Assembly: GCA_050084985.1 (NCBI GenBank)
Contig: JBITNC010000001.1
Location: 207,390,001 to 207,454,000, forward strand
Origin: Nageia nagi
Taxonomy: Eukaryota > Pinophyta
Direction: 5' to 3'
DNA: 64,000 nt
Shown here: piece by piece, positions 1 to 12,816 of the stretch
How the letters are laid out: each line of letters begins with the position of its first letter
How positions within the stretch are numbered: the first letter of the stretch is position 1
Notes under the pieces: generated by a model
Told to the model about the DNA's origin: nothing
Seen by the model: the letters and a program-made list of their open reading frames with translations, nothing else
Database searches by the model: none
Program-made: the position numbers and the translations under genes

Positions 1-907
1 TAGTATACAAAAATTTGAATTGAAATTTATTACATGATCATTTTATTACTTATAGTGACATCTTGCAAAGATGTTCAAGGTTCTCCCTTACTAAGATTTT
101 GTAGAAATCTCATCACTTATATTTATTACTTGTAGGTGAACCTCCATGAGAAATAGGAAGACTAAACTAATCAATAATATTATATTAATATTATCACTAA
201 GTTTATTATATATATTTAGAATTTAGAACTTATGTTAGTAATCTATATTGGCATTTTGATATAGATGGCCTAGTTTTTAGAATTACTTTGATGAAATAGT
301 TGTATTTTGAAACTACCCAAATAGTCAAGTTTAATCTATAATTGATTATGTTATTGAGAAACTTGATAAAAGTATAGAAAATCACATTGTATATGGAAAT
401 GTTATATCAAACATAATGGAATGTTAATATTATGACTTCATTTACCAATATTTAAATCATATTAATTTAAAAATTTACATCAAGTTTGAATGGTTAACTC
501 TTGATGTGATAAAGTGTGATGGTTTGGTTAATTTTTGATGCACTTGAATATTAGAACTAATGGATTGGTGGTTGTAAAATATGAAAATTAGTGCTAAGTA
601 TTTAAAGGTTTAGAAGTTAACTTGTTCCTACATTCTTGGACTATATTTGTTACATTGAAATTGTTGTGAATCTCTTTGAGCATTTCTGTATGGAGTAAAT
701 GGTGAAATATGTTATATTGCAACTCAATCTAGTTAACCAAATTAGAATGGAATGAAATTAAGTTTATAGATTAATTTTGTATCCTCATAATTTACTTACT
801 TTATAAGCTAAAGATTCATGATCAAATCCTTATGATGAGAAAATAAGGCTTATACAAACATTTAGAAGATAATAAGGTATAATAAAATGTTAAGGGGGTT
901 TAAAATG
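1..907. other. Unclassified AT-rich non-coding DNA
   Basis: I see no gene, domain trace or clear repeat here. Stops are dense in all frames. It is probably old transposon debris, but nothing in it ties it to a family. Confidence 0.5.
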
Positions 908-1126
908 TCATATGCAAGAAATGTTAGCCCTATGTGAAGGATATAAACCTAAAGCAAATAGAGCTAAGGTTATGCAGATAAGAGGATCCTTACATGAAAA
1001 TATTATTCCTTATGCAAAAATCTTATCCCTTATGTGGAAATGTTACCCCTTATGAGAAAGAAGGATCCTTATGTGAAACACATAATCATTATGTAGAAAA
1101 TATTATCATTATGTTGAAAATAAACC
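908..1126. repeat. Tandem array, 20-bp unit, about 11 copies
   Basis: Successive units begin at 908, 928, 948, 968, 988, 1008, 1028, 1048, 1067, 1087 and 1107, so the period is 20 bp with one 19-bp step. The best conserved part reads roughly ccttatgtgaaaatattatc. Outer units are more diverged. A 20-bp period does not preserve reading frame, so the short open frame across it (994-1203) is very likely accidental. Confidence 0.8.
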
Positions 1127-4100
1127 CTTTGATAGCCTTGTTATCAATATCAATTATAAAAATGAGTATGTACCTAGATTCCAACATATCTAACTATGAT
1201 TAGAGGATTGATTAGTTGCTAAAAGTCTAAATACTTGTCTAAATTTAAAAATGGAGATTAATACCTTTAATCTACAAATTTGGTCTAGTCATAAACTCAT
1301 AGGAAATAAAAATACTTTCAACAAATCTTGATAAATATTAAATGATTGCATAGAGAAATAATAATAAATGGGAATAATCCATTGATATTTTAATGAAAAC
1401 AATTATGGTATGTGTCTTATGTTCCTTGTAAAGGAATATTGTCTAAATTTATAGATGGATTGTGCTATGAAATGAGAATATAGAAGGGTATATTTCATAA
1501 CTTATTTGAAAAAATAATGAATTATATGATAATGATTCCATATATTAAAATGATAAATATTCCATAAAAGAGTAGTGTGACTACAACACTATCTTAAATA
1601 ATGAAGTACATCTTAATCCTCACATGTTGAAAACACAATTGTATACATAAACATATATGTTTTACGATATCATTATTATGTGTTATGGTGGATGTAAAAA
1701 AATATTGTACCTAAAAATTGGTATATAACATATAAGTTTAGAGCATCCATAGACTAAATACTTTTGGCTATTCATAGATTATCAAGTCCATGAGCATTAT
1801 TTCATGATACTGATCAACATGGTAGGGTCTACACCTTTGCTTAAGTGGATTATTGGTTAAGTGAATTATTTGTTAGTAGAATAAGCATTTGAATATGTTT
1901 CTTAGGTATGAATATGCTTTTATGGTTATTTATTAACATGACTATGTTTGGAGAAAGTGTGTATCTTTGAAAATGGTTAAGAATGATAATTTGGGTTCTA
2001 GGTTTTAATTGCCTATTCACTTGTCAAGATTGTTGAGTGTTTATAAAATAGTTAACTTTGCACTCTATGATTTAATTTTGATATTTTAATCCTATGTTGT
2101 TACATATTTTAGTTATTATTGTTTCATAGGGAGAAACTATTGGGTTTTACATGGAAGGCATCATGCATGCATGCATTGTAAGGAGACTATGGGATTAATT
2201 TTGCATTGTATGTTTATTTTATTTTTAGATGACTTAAAGAGGTAGAACCCTAGCCTTCCAACCATCTTAAATTTCTCTCTATGATCCTAATATTCTACCT
2301 CCATTTCCTACCCAATTATGTGTTGTACATAGACTCTATTGCATGAGTCCTTAACCATGTATAAACTTCCTTTATTATATTATATTCATCTTTAAAAGTA
2401 AAGTAACTACATGAGAAATTGAACTATTAGTTTATCATGAAATTACCTAGATTTATTGTTGATATTTGAAAATTATTATATATGGGTTATTCATTCAATA
2501 GTTGGATGGTAATTTATTACAAAGTTATTGTTATATTTGCAAGCTTTTTGTATTTTGTATGGCTTATAGCTAACATTGTTTTATATTCAAGTTGTTGGGT
2601 TGATTTGATTCAATGTGAATTAGTTTTATGCACTATTGGATTAGAAATTTAGATTTTGAAGTTTATGTAATTAGGAATAATTTACTTAAGTAATATTTAA
2701 TTACTTAATCATAAGTGTTCCCTACTAAGGTAATTTCTCATCCTTATTGTTTACAATGAGTTATAGGTAGGAATTGATAAGGCTACCATGGAAGATTGGC
2801 CTTAACTAGAATGTTTTCTAGTTTCTTCTATTTTGTTATTTGAATATCATTTGTACATCATTTGTGTAGAATATTAAATGTGTATATCTAAGAAGAATAG
2901 AATTATTATTGAAAAAGTTATAAATTGCTTTTTATATGATGCTAAAGTTGTTAAGCCATAAATCTACTCAAACCTTACCTAAACCTACATATTTGATATC
3001 AATGATCTATATGGGTATTTGCATGTAAAATGAATATTAATACTATGTAATGGTTAATAGTTAAGCTGCTTCTAGCATAATTATAGAATCTATATCTTAA
3101 AAATTATGGTATTATACTAATAATAGTTGGTTAACTATTTAAGTATCTTATTTGTATATTATGTATGGTTATTATTATCAAGCATTGCTTTGGTTACCTT
3201 TAGTTAAAAATTGGTAATGCATTACACTATTTTCTAAAGCATTATTTGGTTAATTTATAATTAAATTTGTAGAGTAATTATCTTCTTACTACCTGTAATT
3301 ATGAAAACTTTCTGAGCAATCTAGGTTGAGCAATGGTATAGGAAAAGGGATTGTAGTAGCTGGATGCTTTTCTAATTTGTTATCATCTGGTTGTTTGGGC
3401 TTTGAAGTTGTTGCTTACATGGTAGATTTGATTAGTAGAGGCCTATAATGGATTTTTTAAAAACTAGGATTGTCTAATCACTTCTTTCATTTAGTAGGTG
3501 TTCTCTTGTACCTTTAGTATTTATTATCAATCCCTAGACAAGACCAAACTCATAAACCATTAAATCAATATGTTCCTTATTTATACCTCTGATAAGTGTG
3601 TAACATTGTAATATATAAGGTTTTGACTCTAGTTAGAATTAGGTTAGATTACTTATTCCTTTGAGAGTTTAAGAGGAAAAAGATTATCCATATATAATCC
3701 TCAGATGGAAATGTGGAGTTTAAGCTTAAGGAGCATGCATGATAATGATTCTAGTTAGGATGTTAAGTTCCTTCCCTTTTCATCTATCATTACATCCTAA
3801 ATTTTGGATATTATAATAATTATTTCATGGAGAAATACACCATACTAATATATGTGTCTACAACATAAGGTAAAAACATCATGGATATTTAGTGATGCTC
3901 TAAAGTGAACTAATTTACTTTGCAAGAATTAATGATATCGACTCTTTCTTTGAGATATTATGATGATCTTAATATATGAGATATCTATATTTTATCATGA
4001 GAATTGATACCTTTAAAATAATTCTATGTTTTATCTCTTTTTCATATTATCCATGCATTTTCACTTCTATCCAATTAACTTTTTAGGAAATTATCAAAAT

Positions 4101-4293
4101 ATCACAGTGACATCATTATATTCCAAATGATGTTGCTATGTTAAGTAGGTAAAAAAATTTCAAATTTTGATTCTCTATTATAGTAATTGTATGAAAAAGA
4201 TTATTCACTTATGTAAATGATTTTCTTATCATAATTTGTTTATCATTTTACATGTCCATAACATACTTATTATGATTTCAAAAATACTTATCA
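1127..4293. other. Unclassified AT-rich non-coding DNA
   Basis: About 3.2 kb with no recognisable coding trace, RNA gene or long repeat. Base composition matches the flanks. Confidence 0.45.
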
Positions 4294-4430
4294 TGTCTTA
4301 TCATAAATTTCTTAGTGCTATATCTTATCATAAATTTTTGTTGTTATATCTTATCATAAATTGATTATTATTGTATCTTATCATAATTTTTTTATTGCTA
4401 TATCTTTATGACAAATTTCATATCAATGTT
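4294..4430. repeat. Tandem array, 26-27-bp unit, 5 copies
   Basis: The phrase tatcttatcataaatt recurs at about 4294, 4321, 4347, 4374 and 4401 with spacing 26-27 bp. The last copy is the most diverged. It lies about 0.8 kb upstream of a candidate polypurine tract, a position comparable to the 3' untranslated arrays seen in elements B and E of this window. Confidence 0.75.
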
Positions 4431-4746
4431 TTGTACTTTATTAAGTGTAATATTTTTTCTTATCATATAATGCTCATTATACATTTCATATCACTACTAT
4501 TAAAATGATGCTTACCATAATTAATGGATGTATCTTGTTATTTTATTATTAAATGCTTATTATATCATGTTATTGCTCTTATAATTATATTCCTATATAA
4601 TGGAGGGGTACTCATATTATTTTTATCCTTTATAAGGGAGGGGCATTCTTATCACTTGACACCTCTGTAAGGATCATTCTTATAAAAAATCTATGGAAAC
4701 ATGATGGCTTGGAAAACCAATTTGATCAATCTCATCATTTGATGCC

Positions 4747-4817
4747 TTTGTAAGGAAGGGTCATTCTTATCATTTGGCACCTTTGTAAGGAAGGGTTAAT
4801 CTTATCCTAAATCCTTG
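4747..4817. repeat. Short tandem duplication, 35-bp unit
   Basis: The phrase tttgtaaggaagggt followed by attcttatc-like sequence occurs at 4747 and 4782. A related, more diverged unit lies near 4663. This may belong to the same 3' untranslated region as the 4294-4430 array. Confidence 0.6.
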
Positions 4818-5212
4818 GAAATATGGTACCTTGGGAATCCAAGCTAATAAACTAAATTAGCAATCTATATTCATACTCTTGGTGGGTAAGTCACCAAGCA
4901 TAGATTTATTTTTTATCATATAATTTTCCATATCATAATGCTTAATGTCTATATTTGACATATCTTATGTAAAAATATTTATTATTTAATATCATGTTTA
5001 GGTTCCTTTATCTTTTCCTTGGATTCTTTCTATGATTAGAGGTCCATCATGTCGAAACCAAGTCAAAAAGGGAGCATGATATAGATGAAAAATTGGGGCA
5101 TCCAAAGATGCCATCATGAGATAATTTTTCAATGAGTACTTTCTTATTTTTCTTGTTATACTTTGAATTTATACTTTGATTATCTTTTTTCCCAAAAACA
5201 TCAAACTATATT

Positions 5213-5229
5213 CAAAGTGGGGCATTTTT
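5213..5229 (+). promoter_or_regulatory. Candidate polypurine tract
   Basis: The run aaagtggggcattttt lies directly before a sequence that starts taacacctaaaaagg, which resembles the LTR starts elsewhere in the window. Compare element E, where caaaggggctcatctat precedes tgataactaaaagtgg. It is inferred to prime plus-strand DNA synthesis of a plus-oriented element whose body would lie to the left. Confidence 0.4.
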
Positions 5230-5800
5230 TAACACCTAAAAAGGAATTTTAATTTAATTAAAATGCCCTTTTAGGTATTCAAAATAATTTATTTAATTTA
5301 TTAAATAAATACTATTTTTAATGTGCACTCTCATCTACCTTTATACTTTATGATAACAGGTCAGTTTGAGATCATCATAATCCTAAGTAGGATCCTTAGC
5401 ACTACATCTATTACCTATAAAGGTGGAGGGTTTGTACAAAAGTAATTAGGATATGATCTTGAATCCATGATAGGTGGAAATTACTTGTGTCATTCTTGAC
5501 TAGTATTTCTTAACATCACTTATAATATCTGGATTTTGTTATATACTAATATCTACATTCCTATGATCTTTTATACTCCTTCATGCATGATATTTTGAGC
5601 TTCAAAAGGATGATGACAACATCAAGTGAAAGGGAAAGGCATTCTAGAAAGATAATCAAGTGGCAACATTGGGATCCTAGCCCTATCATTGGGTTGAGGT
5701 TGGATTGGTGGCTCTATTTTTTGGGGAAGCTTGTAATTCATTTTCCTTCAATTGAATATCAATTTTGATTATTATCATGGGTAAGTTCCAATTTTATATC
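5230..5800 (+). repeat. Putative LTR start (plus orientation), right end undefined
   Basis: Begins taacacctaaaaagg (TG would be expected; TG-to-TA changes are common in this window). It contains an AT-rich dyad around 5243-5276 and a TATA-like motif (tataaagg) near 5416. I found no second copy in the window, so neither the right edge nor the family can be fixed. It could be a solo LTR or the 3' LTR of a decayed element. Confidence 0.35.
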
Positions 5801-8800
5801 CATTATAAATCCAATTTGATAGGTTAAGATAAATTAGGTCATTGTCATCATATTTGTTATTTTGATTTACTATTATTTCATATTTAATTGGTTAAATTAA
5901 ATGTTGTAAATAATATAATTATTATTATTTCTATTATATTATAAACTATCTAATGAAGCTTAGTAGAAATATATTAAAAGTTGAAAAGTTAAGAGGGTAA
6001 CATATCATGTATAAGAAAGCTAAGAGAAACATCATCAAATGGCTATTGTCAAATCATAGATAATGGATATTTGAAGCTAAAAATAGCCAATAAGTAAGGG
6101 AAAGTGCCTTATGATAGGTATTAAGAAGCTCTATTATAAGGCATGAATTTGTAGTCATTAATTTAAGGCTAGTGGAAATTCTACTGGGTTAAGATTAGGC
6201 TAATTTAATAAAGATCTGATGGCTTATAATTTAATCAATATTCATAACTATATATCTCAATCTAGTAGAAAGAAGATATAGAACACCAAATTATGAATAT
6301 AAAGAAATATTAAAATGATTGATAGTAGAAAATTAGTTAGTAGATACATATTTAACTACCATGTTCAACTAGCAGATACATGCTCAACTACCATCAATAT
6401 TAGATACATGTGGTAAGATCAAAATCTTTCTATTAGAATGTGAATTATATCCATCATCAATTAATACCAATATATAAAGATTGATGGTAGAAAATTTAAG
6501 AATTGATAGGTGATGAAAGTAGAGAAAATACTAATTAAGGAAAAAGCTACCATATTCTTAGAAAAGATAGAATCCAAGCATATATATTGGTTAATATTTA
6601 AATCAATTAATATCTGATGGTGAATATAAAAGAAGCATTAAGTAGCATAAATTACCTTTATGTTAATAAAAGATAAAGTGATATATTCTAAAAACATTAT
6701 AGATTAATCAATCTAGTGAAGAATGAACAATAAGAAGATGAATTTAGAGCTAATATTTTGAAGAGACAAGAAATCTCATGGTATATTTCAAACCATAAAG
6801 CAAATTTTCCTTACTAAAATAATTTGAGGGCTATTGAAGGTACTTAAAGTGAAACTAGTAGGGTATTCATGTATGGAAATATTATATAAAATATTAATTT
6901 TAACCATAATTAATTATTCTTAAAAGGTTTTTCAACTATATACCCTAATAATGAAGTGATTAGCTTAAATATTTTATTTAAAAATAAATTTGTAGGCATT
7001 ATTATAACTTATTGAAAAATTTCCTATTTGTTACTTCCACTTGCCTACAATTACATCATCTTCCCCAAATAACTTAAATTTTGATATGATCTTTCTCTTC
7101 AAAAAATATTCTATCCATCCACCATTTTCTAAAGGAGAATAAATAATGCAAAAATTATGTTATGTTGTCTTATTTTGTTTATTCTACATCCAAGTAAAGG
7201 GAGAAATTTAGAAAGATATGTATAATACATGTATATATATACTCTAATTCATTTGTTGTCAAATACATAGGATTGTACATACTTTTCTTAATATATTTTT
7301 AGGATTGGAAGCCACAATCCTATCACTCTCTACACTCTCTATCATACTCTCCTACAAATATCAAATATTTATCACCAATAATCTTTAAAAGTCTCAAAAT
7401 AGTTTGAAACCAAAACAAAAGGATAATTGTTAGAGTTGATGTGTTGTTAAAGATATACAATGAATGTTTTTACTCATCCAAGCTTTCATCATTATCCAAA
7501 ACAATATAGGGAAAAATTACTCTTAAAGAGATAATTGCAAAAAATGATGACAAATGCAGTATTTGACATTTGCCACAAACCAAAAAGAAGATGCAAAAAC
7601 ATAAAATGGAGGTAATAATAATATTATCTTCAAAGTAAAAAGTCATAGAAGAATAAAATGTAGTTATAAATGGGTGGTAAAGATGGAAATAGTTACAAAT
7701 ATATGCCTATTCCAAGAATGTATTTCATTATTTCTATAAATGGAATCTTGAACAAAAAGATACTATAATCATATAAAAGCTATAAAAAGGAGTGACAAAT
7801 TAAGGGGGTATTCTCATAAATCTTTTTTAGGCACTATATAATATACTTATTTATTTATTTAATTCATCCTTTCCATTTTACTTCAGTCAATAGTCTTCCC
7901 ATTATGATCACCATTAATTTTATGTTATAAAGATACTATATCAATTTGTAGCTACTATGATTATTTCTAGACTATGTGATATATGATTTATGTTGTATTA
8001 GATTAGGAATAATATTTTTCATATATATATTACATTATTTGAATAAAGTATCTTGAAATTTTAATATCATATGATATATATTTATAAGTTTATTTCTATG
8101 AACATTTTATTTTGGAAAGTAAATATGATGGTATTCTAGTTGGTTATTATCTCTTTATGATTTAGATGTTAATGGCCTTACATTTATCAAGAAAAAATAT
8201 TATAGGATTACATTCCTATGCTATTATTGGTTATCTTTAGATCCATTATTATTGTAGGGTAACCTATGATTAGCTTGAAAAGGAAATTGTTACTAGGTAA
8301 TTTTATATATTTTTTAACACCAAGGAGAGTTAACAACCATGATACTTTCTTTAGATATAAATTAAAGGGTTATTAACTCTTATCATAATAGTTTTTGGCA
8401 CTATTTTTAGGGAAGATCATCTTTATTCCATAATATAATGGTTACCTCACGCTTTAACAAAATTGCTTTGGCTTAATATTTTTGTAAAAGAATATAAATC
8501 TAGAAAAAATTTCACTAATAAGGTGTTGGTGACTCTACAAATTTAAAATAAAGAAGGGAGAGATCTATGAACTAGCCAATACAAGGAGAAAAGGTGAATC
8601 TCTCTATCCTAAGCATGAATATCCATAGGTACTTTTCAAATTTTATAGAAAGAAGTTTTTGATTGAAAAATTTAAAGATTTAATCAATTTGCATCAAGTA
8701 CCCCTTCCATTCTATCTCTACCAAGATCTTTAAATATACCATTCCCAAATCCACCAATAAATGATACAATGGTAAATATTGTGAGTGTTTCAAAAACCCT

Positions 8801-8879
8801 TGCTTCCAATACATTGAGATAAAATAAGTTAGAGTCCTTAATATTATTGCTATCTTTAATTAGATGATCTACTTTAAAA
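5801..8879. other. Unclassified AT-rich non-coding DNA
   Basis: No coding trace I can defend. It could be the untranslated leader of the plus-strand gag that follows, but no primer-binding site was recognised. Confidence 0.4.
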
Positions 8880-9830
8880 ATCCTCTAAGCATGTATGTAT
8901 TTTTCAAGGAAATACAATTGTTATTAGAGAAGAGAATATTAAATCATTCTTGTATGATTTAGATAATTTAGAAGTAGATCATTAATATGCTATATTAATA
9001 TTTTTATCAAATCCTAGAAAAGGGTGTTAGGGAATGGTTTCATCAGTCACATAATGCTTCAAGAGTCATATATGATCAAATTGAGGATATATTCTTAAAA
9101 TGATATGATGAAAATAATAATGACCAATTGATTCTCATTGAGATAGCCATCATTAAGAAGAAAGAGAATGAAACCATATATGAATTCAATAATAGATTTG
9201 TGTCAAATTAATAAATAACTTATCCAATGATTCTAGACCCAATAATGTTTAGTTTGTCATCCATTATAAATAAGCCCTACCAAGATACATGATATATATG
9301 ATATGAAATCTTTTAGAACTCAATATATCAAAAGTGCATGGATTCAACTCATGAAATTGAAAGAGAAATAATTTTTACTAATAATGTCAAGTCATGTTCT
9401 TAAAAACCAATAGTAGAAAGAAACTAAAGAATGATTGAATTCTCTATCCCTAATTAGGAGGATCCTATAATTAAGATATTAAAATAAATGTCTAAAATTC
9501 TCTCAAAATTCAATAATCAACTATTAATAATGGAAAGAGATAATCATCAACAATAAAACACATGTGAGGAATTTTCTAGGAATACTAATTCTAGACCTCC
9601 TTTTAGAAACTTCATTGATAGACCTTGGAGTAATAATTGGAATCCTAGGGAAAATAGAAACAATATCAATTTACTACTCAATACCCTTCCATCAACAAAT
9701 TTGCTAAATGAATATCCTTTTTATTAATCCTCTTTTGACCTATCACACAATCCTAAAGACTTTGCAATATTTATTGAAGATGATAAAGAAAAAAATGGAA
9801 AGGATGAGAGTTTAGAGGTTAACATGTTAT
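8880..9830 (+). pseudogene. gag: Broken Ty3/gypsy gag (element H)
   Basis: Conceptual translation near 9025-9220 gives a retrotransposon gag core: an REWFHQS-like box (usual form ARxWF/Y), then a DQIEDIFLK-like box, and KKKENETIYEFNNRF, the usual gag 'E-S/T-x-x-E/D-F-x-x-R-F' helix. Around 9580-9800 follows an Arg/Asn-rich tail (RPPFRNFIDRPW) typical of the gag C-terminus. Several in-frame stops and at least one frameshift break it. No pol follows before the C1 LTR at 10701. Gag would form the cytoplasmic virus-like particle. The lineage is undetermined. Confidence 0.6.
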
Positions 9831-9989
9831 GGTGACTTTAATATGAATAAAGAGAACAATAATTTTAATATAATCTTATGGTTACTTAAGAATGAATTAA
9901 TTATTGATCCAAAGAGTTTTTAGTAGAGTAGAACCCTCAAACCAAGAAGAAAATTCTACTTATAGTTCTCCATAAAGCTATAATAAAAG

Positions 9990-10340
9990 AAATGGGATAA
10001 AAAAATGAAATTAATGGTACAAAAATGAGTAATAGGGATATCCATAACCCTATAAAAGAAACTACTAGAAATAATGATATATAATACTAATATCCAAAAT
10101 GATGATAAGAATTTAAAGAAAAAGGAAACTCAAAAAGACCTAGCCCCTCAAAAATAAATTCCTTATCAAGAAAAAGGGAGTGAAGGAAAAAATTTAATAG
10201 AGCCTAAGAAAGCAATAGTTGATGTGGGAGAAAATATTGCTAAACTCAAAGTGATAGGTACTTTGGAAAAATTAATGATAGTCCCCAAGTACAAAGAATA
10301 AGTTTGTAAGATTTCAAATTCTATAAAGATAAGTAAATGG
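9990..10340 (+). pseudogene. Gag-protease linker remnant (element H)
   Basis: The plus-strand translation around 10190-10300 includes KKAIVDVGENIAKLKV and a following TLEKLMIVPKY. This resembles the conserved 'Y-D-I/L-V-x-x-L-x-x-x-x-A-x-I-S-x-x-x-L-L' stretch that precedes the protease in many plant Ty3 polyproteins. The protease itself is not visible; the element appears cut off by the C1 LTR about 360 bp further on. Minus-strand open frames of 88-94 residues here are accidental. Confidence 0.4.
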
Positions 10341-10700
10341 TAACTATTGATTGATATTATGTAACTTGGGATTTTACAATAAGTTAGGTTACATGATTCA
10401 AATAGTAAAGCTTCTTGAATGAGAATAGGTGGTGGTGTGGATGTTCTCATATGGATTATCTCTATTCAATATCCATAAGAGGATGAATCCTCTATAATAG
10501 AAGGTTAAAAGTAATGAGAAATATAAGAAAATGTAAAAATTAAAATGAAGAAAATATAAAATAAATATTTTTAACATAGCAAAGTATAGAGTGCAAAAAG
10601 AAAAGAAGAAATAGGCACTACTACTAGGGATGTAGTCTAAAGCTAAGTACCAAGATACAAACACATATGAACTAGAATTAGGATTTAGAAATCACATCAC

Positions 10701-11410
10701 TATAGCATTTAAATAATGATTTATAATAAATAAATACAATTTAATAAAAATATATAATATATAGGTACAAGAAACTTATCAAGATTATCTAAATAAACTA
10801 AGGAGGTGTGTACCTGATATGAGAAGTTAAGCAATCCTCAATATATGATACAATATACAAAGGAGTAGATTATATATATAATGAAGTTGTATGGATATTC
10901 AATTACCTAGATCTATACTTAATATCATTCATATTGGAAGATCTAGATCATAAAGTATAATGATGCAAACATCATGTTTGTAGTCTTCTCATACTATGTA
11001 AACCATTCATTAAGTAGGATGAAAGTAAATAAAGATGATAGCATGTAGTATAAACTTGAAGCATAACATAATCCTTAGATAGGTGGAAATGAGAGACATT
11101 ATTAATGTAATATGATATATGGATAACCACTTATATAAGAGATATGATATGAAATATGAAACTAAACTCTATTTATACCTATATGGATATAGAAAGGAGT
11201 GAAGGTTGATGCATAGCAATAGAATATAATATTTGTAATATAAATATATTTCTAGATATAATCATGGTTAATAATAAAGTATTAAAATTAGCACATTATA
11301 TAACATTTGGATAATACTTTATCCTTGATTTATGTAATATTTATATTTATTCTTTTGAGATGTCCAAATGTTATTTATAAATAATAATAAATCATTTTTA
11401 TGCATATACA
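10701..11410 (-). repeat. C1 3' LTR
   Basis: About 710 bp. It aligns with the C1 5' LTR pieces at 19501-19790, 36577-36863 and 58233-58376; for example, a block around ttgtatggatattcaat is shared near 10883 and 19686. On the minus strand it begins tgtatatgcataaaaatga, and its far end at 10701 reads TA in place of the expected TG. A polypurine tract abuts its U3 end. Confidence 0.75.
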
Positions 11411-11425
11411 TTTTCCCCCTATTTA
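11411..11425 (-). promoter_or_regulatory. C1 polypurine tract
   Basis: On the minus strand the run aaatagggggaaaa sits directly before the LTR start tgtatatgcat. It is the clearest polypurine tract in the window and fixes the orientation of C1. Its role is to prime plus-strand DNA synthesis. Confidence 0.7.
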
Positions 11426-12244
11426 TATATGTAATAAAAAGCATTTTAAATGTGAAAACAAAAATAAGCATAGATAATTATGAAAAATTTTCAATAGTAA
11501 GGAGCACTTCCCTAAAATATTTCCATGCTTGACTATGATATCTTGTTGTCCCCCTTTTAGTTTTGGTTACCACAAGGAATTTTTGTATGGGGGAACCAAG
11601 CCAAAAGTTCCTTCTTTTTTATTGGAGGATTATGGATTCAATTAGCTTTACTCTTAAATTTTGATGAAGATTAATATATGGAAGAAAATAAGATAATACC
11701 TACATAGATTACATATTTTATAAGAATAATATTTTAGTAGCAAAGATGGAAGAGATATAATGCATTGAATTGAACCATTATCATTATGGATGATGGTTTA
11801 TTTGAAATTTTATTCATACCCCAAAGAAAATAAGATCAAAGAATGCCCAAAATTTATGAGTTAAATTTGTAATCATAAAATTTCCCATGACCTATAAATT
11901 TCAAAAATATGTTCATGGATGAACCATGGCTCTTTAAAAATTTAGTGAGTAGAAAATGTAATTGCATCTAATTTTTATTTGAAAACAATATAAAAATTTT
12001 ATGATTTTATATTTTTGATATATGAATGGCTTTCAGTTTGAAAGTACCTTCTTTTTATATATTATTTGGTATGCATGGCATGAATGCCTTACTAGAAATG
12101 TTTGTACAACATGGAAACCCTTAATTTCATAAGATTCTCAAAAATAGTCTTCTAAGAAATCATTAGCAATAACATATTGGGAAAGCATTTTTGTACAAAT
12201 ATATCATTTAACATTAATTATTTCATAAAATAAATAGAGAATAT
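11426..12244. other. C1 interior, no coding trace
   Basis: AT-rich sequence between the C1 polypurine tract and a plus-strand LTR fragment. I see nothing further in it. Confidence 0.5.
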
Positions 12245-12394
12245 TGTAGATTACTAAAAAAGTATTTATTATTTATTTAATAAATCATAATTAAACTTCC
12301 TAAATGACTTATTGCAATATTAAAAATGTCAAGGTAAATTTGATATTACAATGTGATAGGGCCAACATAAATTCATATGTTGTGCTTCATATTT
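12245..12394 (+). repeat. C-family LTR fragment, plus orientation
   Basis: Begins tgtagattactaaaaaag and then aligns with the U3 start of C-family LTRs (tgtagatgcctaaaaatg on the minus strand of C2). It also aligns with 13807 onward: both share a block ending gatattacaatgtg followed by tagggccaacataa. The purine run aaatagagaatat before it (12232-12244) fits a polypurine tract. The similarity stops at 12394, where the hairpin repeat begins. Confidence 0.55.
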
Positions 12395-12816
12395 GATCAT
12401 TAATGATCAAGGGAATTTGTGCCTCCTATTTTTACAAATTCCCTCATGGTTTTAATAGTTAAAAATGGTTAATGTTATGCTTATATGACTTATACATAAA
12501 CATGTGTATACAAAAATCAAAATTTTACACATGTAAAAATAAAATATTCCATCCATGATTAATGATCAAGGGAATTTGTGCCTCCTATTTTTACAAATTT
12601 CCATATTTTTATGTAAATATGAAGGGAATTTGTGCCTCCTATTTTTACAAATTTCCATATTTTTATGTAAATTCAAGAATATTTGTATACACATGATAAC
12701 CACATTATAGATCATTAATGATCAAGGGAATTTGTGCCTCCTATTTTTACAAATTCCCTCATGGTTTTAATAGTTAAAAATGGTTAATGTTATGCTTATA
12801 TGACTTATACATAAAC
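12395..12816. repeat. Hairpin-bearing repeat cluster: two identical 107-bp copies plus a 54-bp tandem pair
   Basis: 12395-12501 and 12710-12816 are identical over 107 bp as read. Between them, 12568-12621 and 12622-12675 form a 54-bp tandem pair that differs only at its last bases. All four share a 32-bp core starting aagggaatttgtgcctcc. In the 107-bp copies this core folds into an 11-bp perfect stem (agggaatttgt / acaaattccct) with a 13-nt loop, next to the 14-bp palindrome gatcattaatgatc. An inverted copy lies at 14462-14532. I do not recognise the family. Confidence 0.85.

Noticed and set aside
994-1203. 69-codon open frame on the plus strand
   Set aside because: It overlaps a 20-bp tandem array whose period does not keep frame; no motif.
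7801-7845. taagggggtattctc followed by ttttttaggca, resembling a polypurine tract and an LTR end
   Set aside because: The purine run and the LTR-like end are in incompatible orientations and no second copy was found.
12395-12816. Possible CRISPR array because of repeated 32-bp cores
   Set aside because: Spacing is irregular, copies are few, one is inverted, and the context is plant retrotransposon DNA.
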